DNA of 8,889 nucleotides from JAYEID01 sp964581885 (GTDB taxonomy: Bacteria; Patescibacteriota; WWE3; JAUXAW01; JAYEID01): positions 1-8,889 of the forward strand of contig CAZOPS010000030.1 in NCBI GenBank assembly GCA_964581885.1, given 5' to 3'. Positions 1 to 5,440 of this stretch are shown piece after piece. Below the pieces are notes generated by a model, which worked only from the letters and a program-made list of their open reading frames with translations, did no database searches and was not told where the DNA came from. How positions within the stretch are numbered: position 1 is the first letter of the stretch; every line of letters begins with the position of its first letter. A program made the position numbers and the translations under genes.

Positions 1-27
1 TGGGTTCGAATCCCACCCCCTCCGCCA
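1..27 (+). tRNA. 3' end of a tRNA gene, probably tRNA-Ser (5' part outside window)
   Basis: The window opens inside a T arm. The stem strand TGGG (1-4) and loop TTCGAAT (5-11) are followed by the complementary strand CCCAC (12-16). Then come the acceptor strand CCCCTCC (17-23), discriminator G (24) and an encoded CCA (25-27). The missing 5' acceptor strand should read GGAGGGG. That strand with a G discriminator fits tRNA-Ser best, but the anticodon is not in the window, so the identity is an inference. The last 17 nt (11-27) recur exactly at 568-584, on the far side of the GIY-YIG gene. Confidence 0.85.
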
Positions 28-50
28 GCCTTCGCTAAGAAGCTACGGCT

Positions 51-150
51 NNNNNNNNNNNNNNNNNNNNNNNNNNNNNNNNNNNNNNNNNNNNNNNNNN
101 NNNNNNNNNNNNNNNNNNNNNNNNNNNNNNNNNNNNNNNNNNNNNNNNNN
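51..150. other. Scaffold gap (100 N)
   Basis: Exactly 100 N, the conventional filler for a gap of unknown size. It sits inside a tandem repeat: repeat-like sequence (CTACGGCT) ends at 50 and full repeat units resume at 151. The assembly therefore probably broke on the repeat, and the true copy number is unknown. Confidence 0.98.
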
Positions 151-285
151 AGGCAGGCCACCCTGCGAAAAGCTTACGGCTAGGCAGGCCACCCTGCGAA
201 AAGCTTACGGCTAGGCAGGCCACCCTGCGAAAAGCTACGGCTAGGCAGGCCACCCTGCGAAAAGCTACGGCTAGGCAGGCCGCCC
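151..285. repeat. Tandem repeat, ~30-31 bp units
   Basis: Four head-to-tail units start with AGGCAGGCCACCCTGCG and end in AGCTTACGGCT (31 bp; 151-181 and 182-212) or AGCTACGGCT (30 bp; 213-242 and 243-272). A truncated fifth unit follows (273-285, ending GCCGCCC). A related half unit, CTTCGCTAAGAAGC then TACGGCT, lies before the gap at 30-50. There are no spacers between units, so this is not a CRISPR array. The array lies between the tRNA 3' end and the GIY-YIG gene and so appears to be part of the inserted segment. A reverse-strand near-copy of the unit core is found inside the group I intron (4560-4577). Confidence 0.95.
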
Positions 286-302
286 AAAACCGCATTTACA
301 CA

Positions 303-542
303 ATGTACTATACTTACGTCCTAAAGCGGTTAGATAAACCAAGCTTTTACACGGGTTCTACTGATGATCTAAAAAGAAGACTCTCTGAACATCGAGAGGG
401 TCGGGTACAACAAACTAGTAATGGTCAATGGAAATTACATTGCTATTTTGCGTTTCGTTCCGAAGAGCTGGCTCGTTCCTTTGAACAATATTTGAAAAGC
501 GGTTCAGGCAGAGCTTTTGCTAGAAGACATTTCGAATTTTAA
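303..542 (+). CDS. Small free-standing GIY-YIG endonuclease domain protein (URI/YhbQ-like)
   Basis: This 79-residue protein is essentially a single GIY-YIG nuclease domain. The first motif strand is YYTYVLK (residues 2-8), with the second motif in FYTGST (15-20). The conserved helix DLKRRLSEH follows with the catalytic-type Arg. A later Glu in the FEQYLKSGSG segment (about 61-68) matches the metal-binding Glu of the family. Length is typical of stand-alone YhbQ-like members. No clear Shine-Dalgarno site precedes the ATG. The gene lies between a tRNA 3' end (1-27) plus tandem repeat and an exact 17-nt duplicate of that 3' end (568-584). That placement suggests a homing or mobile role at the tRNA rather than DNA repair; this role is an inference. 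The same arrangement recurs with the homologous gene at 4852-5154. Confidence 0.9.
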   Translation: MYYTYVLKRLDKPSFYTGSTDDLKRRLSEHREGRVQQTSNGQWKLHCYFAFRSEELARSFEQYLKSGSGRAFARRHFEF

Positions 543-546
543 AGCG

Positions 547-563
547 ACGAAGCTTTAGCGAAG
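547..563 (-). repeat. Short dispersed repeat related to intron sequence
   Basis: On the reverse strand this reads CTTCGCTAAAGCTTCGT. It matches 16 of 17 positions of 4515-4531 inside the group I intron, and resembles CTTCGCTAAGAAGC at 30-43. It follows the GIY-YIG stop codon directly and is imperfectly palindromic, so it can also form a small stem-loop. Confidence 0.75.
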
Positions 564-567
564 TCGT

Positions 568-584
568 TCCCACCCCCTCCGCCA
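568..584 (+). repeat. Duplicated tRNA 3' end (17-nt exact direct repeat)
   Basis: The sequence TCCCACCCCCTCCGCCA is identical to 11-27: half of the T stem, the acceptor strand, the discriminator and CCA. No tRNA body precedes it here, only the end of the GIY-YIG segment. It reads as the displaced original 3' end left when a segment carrying its own replacement 3' end entered the tRNA gene. The sequence is seen directly; the mechanism is inferred. Confidence 0.9.
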
Positions 585-722
585 CCATAAAATTTTAGCG
601 AGACTTTAAGCTTAGATTTTATGAGTGTCCTGAAGCCCATCGAAGGGCTATTGATTGCTACGTAAGCATACCCCCCCCCTGCCCTCTATGGTAAAACACA
701 TCTGTGATAAAATGGGTGTACT
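585..722. other. Intergenic region upstream of dnaG with stem-loops
   Basis: No gene is seen here. A possible stem pairs CATAAAAT (585-592) with ATTTTATG (617-624). A second pairs AGCCC with GGGCT around ATCGAA (about 634-649) and has no T tract. A C-rich run follows (670-681). Just before dnaG, TAAAAT (708-713), preceded by TG at 703-704, could be an extended -10 element. Its predicted start would fall within a few bases of the dnaG GTG, implying a very short or absent leader. No convincing -35 box is visible. Confidence 0.4.
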
Positions 723-2501
723 GTGGCTAAAGATCAGATTCAAGAAATAAAGCAGAAGATAGATATTGTTGATTTTATATCCCGGTATTTGAATTTGGAA
801 AAAGCGGGTAAGAATTATAAAGCTCTTTGCCCCTTCCACGAGGAGAAAACCCCCTCTTTTATGGTTTCTCCCGATTTACAAATATATAAATGTTTTGGTT
901 GTGGTAAATCCGGGGATGTTTATAGCTTTTTAATGGAAATGGAGGGTATTGAATTCGGAGAGGCATTGAAGACTTTGGCAGGCGAGGTGGGCGTGGAGCT
1001 TAGAGATTATAAACCTTCTCCCAGGGAAGATCGTAAAGAGAAGATTTTGCGGGTAAACCGGTTGGCGCAGGAGTTTTTTCATTATCTTCTTAAGGAGCAC
1101 GAGGTGGGAGAAAAGGCTTTGGAATATGTAAAAGAAGAAAGAGAATTGCCGGATACTGTAATTGATGAATTTAAGCTGGGGTATGCTCCTCGGTCCTGGG
1201 AAAGTTTAGGTAAATTTCTCTTGAATAAAGGCTTTACTCTTTCTGAAATTGTGGAGAGTGGCTTGGTGGTTCGCAAAGATACGGGCAGAAAATTTTATGA
1301 TAGATTTCGGGGCAGACTTATTTTTCCTCTTCACAACTCGCGCGGAGAGGTAGTTGCCTTTTCTGGACGCAGCCTTCGGGAGGACAACGGTCCTAAGTAT
1401 ATGAATACCCCTGAAAGCCCCGCCTTTAACAAGAGTAGGTATTTATATGGTTTATTTCAAAGTAAAAAATACATTCGCAAAGTACGTAAAGCGTTGGTAG
1501 TAGAAGGACCTATTGATCTTTTAATGCCCTTTTCCCGAGGAACTAAAAATATTGTGGCTTCGCAGGGCACAGCCCTTACTCCGGGACAGATTGGGCTGCT
1601 TAAGAGATACGCAGACAGTATTGCTATTTGTTTTGATACAGATTTAGCTGGTAATGCAGCTACCCGTCGTGGCATCGAACTGGCAGGTAAAGAGGGTTTG
1701 GATGTTTCAGTTGTTGCTCTCCCGCCGAAATATAAAGATCCAGACGATTGTGCGCGCCAAAATCCTGCTGAGTGGGAGCGTTTGGTGGAAAACCCAATTG
1801 CAGTTTACGATTTTTATCTTCAGAAGGCATTACAGAAATATGACCAGGCTACACCAGAGGGAAAGAAAAAAGTGGCAGCAGAGGTTCTCCCTGTTTTGAA
1901 AGATATTTCAGATGATATTCAAAGGGCTGCCTATGTGCAAAAGTTGGCTTCCGAGTTGGAAATGGACCTAGAGGTTGTGGAAAGGGCTATGGAAAGAGCA
2001 CCGTCTGCTCGGTCAGAAGATTACAGAAATAAGTCAGAGTCGGATCTAGAACCGTATTTTGAACAAAGAGAGTACCCACCAAGAGAGTTTTATATGTTAG
2101 CACTTATCTTACGCGCTCCTAAAGATAGAGCAGGGGCATTTACACACCGTTTAGGCAAGAGTGATTTTACGCACCCTAAACTACGTGCCTTTTTTGAAAA
2201 GTTGAAAAGTTACCACCAAGACAGCGAGGACTTTATTTTAAGGGATTTCCGTGCTAAAATTGAGCAGCACTCAGAGCTTTTGGAGTTATTGGAAGATCTG
2301 GTTTTGCAGGATTTTAATTTTGCATTGGGAGACTTGGATGATGAATTGGAAGTGGGCTTGCATAAACTTAAACAAGAAAAAATAAAGAGGAAGATAAAGG
2401 AGCTGGGAAAAGAAATTGCTGCTGCTGAGAAGGATGAAGAATACGATGAAGTGGAAAAATTACAGGAAAAGTTGAACAAGTATTCACGTAAATTGCAATG
2501 A
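723..2501 (+). CDS. dnaG: DNA primase DnaG
   Basis: Bacterial primase that makes the RNA primers for DNA replication at the fork, with DnaB helicase. The 592-residue protein has the family order. The N-terminal zinc-binding domain is C36-x2-H39-x17-C57-x2-C60. The catalytic core contains RFRGRLIFPL (about 194-203) and a Toprim fold, with the acidic residue in VVEGPIDLL (E261) and the DxD pair in FDTDLAG (D305, D307). KDPDD (338-342) matches the conserved KDPDE-type motif. The region after about 400 corresponds to the divergent helicase-binding domain and ends in a charged helix. The start is GTG, chosen because MAKDQIQEIKQKIDIVDFI aligns with normal DnaG N-termini. No Shine-Dalgarno site is visible. 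The gene overlaps rpoD by four bases (ATGA), a truncated form of the classic macromolecular-synthesis operon, without rpsU. Confidence 0.98.
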   Translation: MAKDQIQEIKQKIDIVDFISRYLNLEKAGKNYKALCPFHEEKTPSFMVSPDLQIYKCFGCGKSGDVYSFLMEMEGIEFGEALKTLAGEVGVELRDYKPSPREDRKEKILRVNRLAQEFFHYLLKEHEVGEKALEYVKEERELPDTVIDEFKLGYAPRSWESLGKFLLNKGFTLSEIVESGLVVRKDTGRKFYDRFRGRLIFPLHNSRGEVVAFSGRSLREDNGPKYMNTPESPAFNKSRYLYGLFQSKKYIRKVRKALVVEGPIDLLMPFSRGTKNIVASQGTALTPGQIGLLKRYADSIAICFDTDLAGNAATRRGIELAGKEGLDVSVVALPPKYKDPDDCARQNPAEWERLVENPIAVYDFYLQKALQKYDQATPEGKKKVAAEVLPVLKDISDDIQRAAYVQKLASELEMDLEVVERAMERAPSARSEDYRNKSESDLEPYFEQREYPPREFYMLALILRAPKDRAGAFTHRLGKSDFTHPKLRAFFEKLKSYHQDSEDFILRDFRAKIEQHSELLELLEDLVLQDFNFALGDLDDELEVGLHKLKQEKIKRKIKELGKEIAAAEKDEEYDEVEKLQEKLNKYSRKLQ

Positions 2502-3580
2502 AAGAATTAAGAGAAAAAACAGGTGCAAAAGAATTAATAAAAGAGGGTAAGAAAAAGGGTTATGTTACTCAGGAAGAAGTTTTAGCTGTATTTCCTGAGG
2601 CTGAAGATGACATTGAACTTCTTGATGATGTGTATACCATTTTTGTTCAGGAAGGTATTGATGTTCTTGAAGAGCCTGAAGATGAAAAAACCCGTGAAGA
2701 GATTGAAGAGGAACTTTCACTAGATGATGTAAAAAACGAGAGTTATTCAGACCCTGTAAAAATGTATTTACGGGAGATTGGGCGCATTTCCCTTCTTACT
2801 GCAGAAGAAGAGGTTCAGCTTGCAAAGCGCGTAGAACGAGGTGTTGAGGAAGCTCGTAAGCACCTTACTCAGGCAAATCTCCGTTTGGTTGTTTCTATTG
2901 CAAAAAAATACACAGGGCGTGGCCTTTCTTTTTTGGATCTCATTCAGGAAGGAAATATTGGACTTATGCGTGCGGTGGAGAAGTTTGATTGGAGGAAAGG
3001 TTACAAGTTTTCTACTTATGCTACTTGGTGGATTCGCCAGGGAGTGACTAGGGCTATTGCGGACCAGGCAAGAACTATTAGAATTCCGGTGCATATGATT
3101 GAGACTATAAACAAATATAAGAAAGTAGCTAGAAAGCTTGAGCAAAAGTTGGATCGCGAGCCGGAACCGGAGGAGGTTGCAGCAGAGATGGAAGATGTGG
3201 ATATTGAAAAGGCACGTCAGATTGAAAGAATTCGCCGCCGCCCTGCTTCAATTGAAGCTCCTGTTGGAGAAGAAGGCGATTCGCGCTTAAAGGATTTTTT
3301 GCCAGATGAAACAGTTGTTTCGCCTGAGGATAGCACTTCTCAGTCTTTGCTTAAAGACAAGATTCGGGACGTTCTTTCTACTTTGGATCCAAGAGAAAGG
3401 AAAGTTTTGGAATTCCGGTTTGGATTAGAAGATGGAAAGCCCCGGACTTTGGAAGAGGTTGGCAAAGAATTTGACGTAACTAGAGAACGTATTCGACAGA
3501 TAGAGGCAAAAGCACTACGCCGTCTTCGACACCCCTCTCGTGCCAAAAGGCTTAAAGGCTTTTTGCGCAGTTCCTCATAA
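2498..3580 (+). CDS. rpoD: RNA polymerase primary sigma factor RpoD (sigma-70)
   Basis: Housekeeping sigma factor that directs RNA polymerase to -35/-10 promoters. At 360 residues it is short because region 1.1 is abbreviated and there is no long nonconserved insert between regions 1.2 and 2. Residues 1-75 resemble a small acidic region 1.1. Region 1.2 is DPVKMYLREIGRISLLTAEEE (85-105). Region 2 spans about 125-195, with LDLIQEGNIGL and FSTYATWWIRQ for -10 recognition and melting. Region 3 is about 200-280. Region 4 holds the helix-turn-helix TLEEVGKEFDVTRERIRQIE (317-336), which reads the -35 box, and ends with RRLRHPSRAKRL. The start overlaps the dnaG stop and has no own ribosome site, so translation is probably coupled. 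The sigma-70-type promoters found in 5336-7695 would suit this factor. Confidence 0.98.
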   Translation: MKELREKTGAKELIKEGKKKGYVTQEEVLAVFPEAEDDIELLDDVYTIFVQEGIDVLEEPEDEKTREEIEEELSLDDVKNESYSDPVKMYLREIGRISLLTAEEEVQLAKRVERGVEEARKHLTQANLRLVVSIAKKYTGRGLSFLDLIQEGNIGLMRAVEKFDWRKGYKFSTYATWWIRQGVTRAIADQARTIRIPVHMIETINKYKKVARKLEQKLDREPEPEEVAAEMEDVDIEKARQIERIRRRPASIEAPVGEEGDSRLKDFLPDETVVSPEDSTSQSLLKDKIRDVLSTLDPRERKVLEFRFGLEDGKPRTLEEVGKEFDVTRERIRQIEAKALRRLRHPSRAKRLKGFLRSSS

Positions 3581-3629
3581 GATAGAACCCCCTATGCCGC
3601 CATTGTTCAGTTATTTTTGCGCAGTTCCT
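3560..3629 (+). repeat. 16-nt direct repeat of the rpoD 3' end
   Basis: TTTTTGCGCAGTTCCT occurs at 3560-3575, inside the last rpoD codons, and again at 3614-3629, in the gap before the homing-endonuclease gene. The copies are 54 bp apart. The intervening segment holds the rpoD stop and the sequence ACCCCCTATGCCGCCA. The second copy has no coding role and looks like a duplication left by an insertion or slipped repair. Confidence 0.85.
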
Positions 3630-3659
3630 TTTTGTGTAGTTTTGTGCTAGGTTATATTT

Positions 3660-4367
3660 ATGGGTTATGTAGGTAAGCTTGCTGAAAAAAAGAAAGCTCG
3701 AAAGTTGCGTAAGCAAGGTAAATCATATTCCGAAATACTAAAAGAGGTCGATGCTGCAAAAAGCACAATCAGTCGCTGGTGCAAAGATATTGTTCTTACT
3801 GATGAACAAATTGAAAGATTACGTAATAAAAGCACTGTTGGGGCTAGAAAAGGTGGTTTAATTGCTGCTAGGAGCAAAAGACTTAATCGCATTAAGAGGA
3901 CAAAGAAATTGTTGAGAGCAGGGAAAGCTAAAGTTGGAGGTTTAACTAAACGAGAAAGATTCATTGCGGGAATTGGACTTTATCTAGGCGATGGTAATAA
4001 AGGTGACAGTAAGGTGGGCTTTTCTAATTCCAATCCAAATATCATTTCTTTTATGGTAAATTGGTTTCGTGAATTTTGTGAAGTTTCTAATTCCCGTTAC
4101 CGCGGGCAGGTTTGGATACATGAAAATCAAAATGAAAAAATAGCTCGGGAATTTTGGTCCGAAGTAACAGACATACCTGTAAGCCAGTTTAAGAAAAGCT
4201 ATATTGTTAAGAACAAAAAAGATAGTAAGAAGGTTCGAAAAAACAAGCATCCTTACGGTGTTTTTTCCATCAGAATTTCTAGCGCAAGTACACAGCGAAG
4301 AATATTAGGCTGGATGGCGGGTGTTCTAAAAGGGTTTGAGGTTGATAATAAAGGTAATTTGAAGTAA
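3660..4367 (+). CDS. HTH-LAGLIDADG homing-endonuclease-like protein
   Basis: The 235-residue basic protein begins with a helix-turn-helix (about residues 12-45, RKQGKSYSEILKE then STISRWCKD). After a basic linker comes a LAGLIDADG-like motif, FIAGIGLYLGDGNK (101-114), where D111 matches the metal-binding acid of the family. A second helix, ILGWMAGVLKGFEVD (215-229), may be a degenerate second motif. LAGLIDADG enzymes cut long DNA targets and drive homing of introns, inteins or themselves. Here the gene is outside the neighbouring group I intron, 13 bp upstream of the tRNA-Asn gene, so it may be a free-standing homing gene or partner of the intron. The ribosome site is weak (TAGG at 3648-3651). 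Its 3' end contains the probable tRNA promoter. Function beyond family membership is inferred. Confidence 0.8.
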   Translation: MGYVGKLAEKKKARKLRKQGKSYSEILKEVDAAKSTISRWCKDIVLTDEQIERLRNKSTVGARKGGLIAARSKRLNRIKRTKKLLRAGKAKVGGLTKRERFIAGIGLYLGDGNKGDSKVGFSNSNPNIISFMVNWFREFCEVSNSRYRGQVWIHENQNEKIAREFWSEVTDIPVSQFKKSYIVKNKKDSKKVRKNKHPYGVFSIRISSASTQRRILGWMAGVLKGFEVDNKGNLK

Positions 4368-4370
4368 AAT
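4342..4370 (+). promoter_or_regulatory. Probable sigma-70 promoter for tRNA-Asn inside the preceding gene
   Basis: TTGATA (4342-4347), a 17-nt spacer and TAAAAT (4365-4370) form a good consensus promoter. Predicted initiation is near 4377, about 4 nt before the mature tRNA. The -35 box and spacer lie in the last codons of the LAGLIDADG-like gene, and the -10 box starts with its TAA stop. Confidence 0.65.
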
Positions 4371-4414
4371 ATAGCTACATTCCGGGGTGGCGCAATGGTA
4401 GCGCGCGGGCCTGT

Positions 4415-4702
4415 GCAGAAGCGCAGCTCTTGAGGGAAACTTCAAGATGCCAACTGGGTGAATTGTCGGGAATCCTAAAATCCTTGTAAGGACCATGGTA
4501 ATCCGCAGCCAATCCTTCGTTAAAGCTTCGTATTGTAGGCAAGTCTTACTTTTTAGGAAGGCCTGCCTGCCGTAGCCTTGGCGGAGGCAGGTTCAGAGAC
4601 TAGGTGATTACACCTTTAAGCGCCCAGTATCTACTTTCCGATTTTACATCGGAATATGATAATGAGATAGTCCACTCTCTTATGAAAGTAGGAGGTTAAG
4701 TG
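4415..4702 (+). ncRNA. Group I self-splicing intron in tRNA-Asn
   Basis: This 288-nt intron runs from after U4414 to the terminal G4702. P1 is CTGTGC (4411-4416) paired with GCGCAG (4421-4426) across loop AGAA, placing the splice-site U4414 in the diagnostic U-G wobble with G4423. P2 is about 4428-4447. P3 is ACTGGG (4453-4458) with CCCAGT (4623-4628). P7 is GACTA (4598-4602) with TAGTC (4668-4672), within the typical CAGAGACTA and GATAGTCC core strings. P8 is TTCCGAT (4636-4642) with ATCGGAA (4648-4654). An extra hairpin, AGGTG/CACCT (4602-4615), sits between P7 and P3'. The P6-side periphery carries dispersed-repeat sequence (4515-4531 and 4560-4577). The intron has no ORF. Core pairing is seen in the sequence; splicing itself is inferred. 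Confidence 0.92.
4560..4590 (+). repeat. Dispersed-repeat hairpin embedded in the group I intron
   Basis: GGCCTGCCTGCCGTAGC (4560-4576) matches the reverse complement of the 151-285 tandem-repeat core (GGCCTGCCTAGCCGTAGC) except for one missing base. Its CCTGCCT (4562-4568) can pair with AGGCAGG (about 4585-4591) to close a hairpin. The element lies just before the P7 strand, where peripheral insertions in group I introns are usually tolerated. Confidence 0.7.
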
Positions 4703-4738
4703 TAAGCCCTAGGTTGTGGGTTCGAATCCCACCCCCGG

Positions 4739-4766
4739 AGCCATGAACCGCGTAGGGTTCATGGCT
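4739..4766 (+). other. 11-bp hairpin overlapping the tRNA-Asn 3' terminus
   Basis: AGCCATGAACC (4739-4749) pairs perfectly with GGTTCATGGCT (4756-4766) around GCGTAG. The left arm includes the last acceptor base, the discriminator and CCA, so the hairpin would compete with the tRNA 3' end in the precursor. No T tract follows. The headers at 5182-5202 and 7511-7529 have the same design, a stem starting with AGCYA from the tRNA end. Confidence 0.8.
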
Positions 4767-4804
4767 GCGCCGCAAGGAGCAGACATGAGCCCTTAGAAGG
4801 TTCA

Positions 4805-4832
4805 TGCCCTGAACCCAATGTGGTTCAGGGCA
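4805..4832 (+). terminator. Stem-loop upstream of second GIY-YIG gene, terminator-like
   Basis: TGCCCTGAACC (4805-4815) pairs perfectly with GGTTCAGGGCA (4822-4832) around CAATGT. A weaker T-rich stretch follows nine bases later (4842-4846). It could end tRNA-Asn transcription, but the distance to the T run makes this uncertain. GGTTCATG at 4756-4763 is repeated at 4799-4806. Confidence 0.45.
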
Positions 4833-4851
4833 GCTGTTATATTTTTCCTAC

Positions 4852-5154
4852 ATGCTTAACTTCTACTACACCTACGTCTTATATTCCCTCAAAGACCACA
4901 AATTCTATATTGGATTTACCACGCGCCTATGGGAACGAGTTGAGGAACATAAAGAAGGTAAAAACATTTCCACAGCAAAAAGATTGCCTTTAGAGCTAAT
5001 TTATTACGAAGCACATCTTTCCGAAGAAGATGCAAAGAGGCGAGAAAGATACTTTAAGACAAACAAAGGCAAATCAACCCTCCGCCAAATGATTAGAACT
5101 TCTTTGGAGGAGGATTTTTCCTCTGGGCGAAGGGGCACCGTAGGTAGTACGTAG
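4852..5154 (+). CDS. Small free-standing GIY-YIG endonuclease domain protein (second copy)
   Basis: This 100-residue protein is a homologue of the gene at 303-542. The first motif strand is FYYTYVLYS (residues 4-12), followed by FYIGFTTRLWERVEEHK, which holds the second motif and the catalytic-type Arg. The Glu-bearing helix is DAKRRERYFKTNKGKSTLRQMI (about 61-82), a common ending in this family. The last ~18 residues (LEEDFSSGRRGTVGST) go beyond the usual end and look like read-through into adjoining repeat-like DNA. No Shine-Dalgarno site precedes the ATG. The gene starts 108 bp after tRNA-Asn. A copy of the tRNA 3' end lies 17 bp after its stop, the same layout as the first GIY-YIG gene at its tRNA. 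A mobile or homing role is inferred from this repeated context. Confidence 0.9.
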   Translation: MLNFYYTYVLYSLKDHKFYIGFTTRLWERVEEHKEGKNISTAKRLPLELIYYEAHLSEEDAKRRERYFKTNKGKSTLRQMIRTSLEEDFSSGRRGTVGST

Positions 5155-5170
5155 CTTCTGATCGAAGTGC

Positions 5171-5335
5171 ACCACCCCCGGAGCTACGCTGAGCCTGGCT
5201 AAACCCCGCTAAGCGGAGAGCTATTCATCTCGCCTGCACACAGGCACTAACTTCTGGTTGTGAATACAACATTTTTATTTTCTACCCCAAACAAAATTCG
5301 GACTTGTTTATATCTCAAGTATTATCTTATAAAAG
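5171..5335 (+). repeat. Structured direct repeat, copy A (cassette header)
   Basis: About 165 bp, repeated at 7502-7666, with the middle ~50 bp (around 5224-5274) essentially identical. It begins with the tRNA-Asn 3' end and then shows a row of stems. AGCTACGC pairs imperfectly with GCCTGGCT, CCGC pairs with GCGG around TAA, GCCTG with CAGGC around CACA, and GTTGT with ACAAC around GAAT. An outer pairing TATTCA/TGAATA could enclose the last ones in a multi-branched fold. It ends in ATCTTATAAAAG, directly against the -35 box of the following gene. No coding sequence is seen. A recombination site, regulatory region or structured RNA are all possible. Confidence 0.85.
5172..5184 (+). repeat. Duplicated tRNA-Asn 3' end (13 nt)
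   Basis: CCACCCCCGGAGC equals 4729-4741 of tRNA-Asn, covering the end of the T stem, the acceptor strand and the discriminator. The next bases are TA instead of CA, so the CCA is degraded. It lies just after the second GIY-YIG gene and forms the first bases of the long structured repeat. Confidence 0.75.
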
Positions 5336-5364
5336 TTGCCAGCTAGTGTAATATTTGTTATAGT
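5336..5364 (+). promoter_or_regulatory. Sigma-70-type promoter of accessory unit 1
   Basis: TTGCCA (5336-5341), 17 nt, TATAGT (5359-5364). It is preceded by ATCTTATAAAAG, which is shared with the promoters at 6682 and 7667. Predicted start is near 5371, giving a ~70-nt leader. Confidence 0.75.
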
Positions 5365-5387
5365 TACTACTATTAGAGAAGTTCTAC

Positions 5388-5413
5388 CTGCACTGCCCAT
5401 CGGTGCAGTTTTT
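5388..5413 (+). promoter_or_regulatory. Leader stem-loop with T run, possible attenuator
   Basis: CTGCACTG (5388-5395) pairs with CGGTGCAG (5401-5408), including one T-G pair, around CCCAT. TTTTT (5409-5413) follows immediately. This is the shape of an intrinsic terminator but lies between the promoter and the ribosome site, so it may attenuate the operon. No competing antiterminator was identified. Confidence 0.5.
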
Positions 5414-5440
5414 GTGTTTAGTTCTAAAGGAGGAAAGACG

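Larger units (their letters stand above)
4381..4743 (+). tRNA. tRNA-Asn (anticodon GUU) interrupted by a group I intron
   Basis: Exon 1 is 4381-4414 and exon 2 is 4703-4743, joining to a 75-nt tRNA with encoded CCA. Acceptor TCCGGGG (4381-4387) pairs with CCCCGGA (4733-4739), followed by discriminator G. The D stem is GCGC/GCGC around AATGGTA. Anticodon stem CGGGC (4406-4410) pairs with GCCCT (4706-4710), with one C-U mismatch at the base. The T arm is GTGGG, TTCGAAT, CCCAC. The joined anticodon loop is CUGUUAA, giving anticodon GUU, and the TCC...GGAGCCA ends are typical of bacterial tRNA-Asn. The intron falls between anticodon positions 35 and 36. Splicing is therefore essential for a usable tRNA unless another Asn gene exists. 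Confidence 0.93.

Noticed and set aside
151..285. CRISPR array
   Set aside because: The units are contiguous head-to-tail copies with no variable spacers, and no cas gene is nearby.
3660..4367. Intron-encoded homing endonuclease
   Set aside because: The gene ends before the tRNA starts, while the intron (4415-4702) is later and contains no ORF.
5182..5276. A further tRNA or tmRNA gene in the structured repeat
   Set aside because: The stems do not form a cloverleaf, and there is no TTCGA-type T loop or CCA end in the right place.
5304..5333. Alternative promoter TTGTTT ... TATAAA within the repeats
   Set aside because: The equivalent elements are 18 nt apart in copy A but 22 nt apart in copy B, whereas the downstream pair keeps 17 nt in all three units.
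5336..5440. TTG at 5336 as the start of the first accessory gene
   Set aside because: Those bases form the -35 box and leader. The ATG at 5441 has AAAGGAGG at the right distance.
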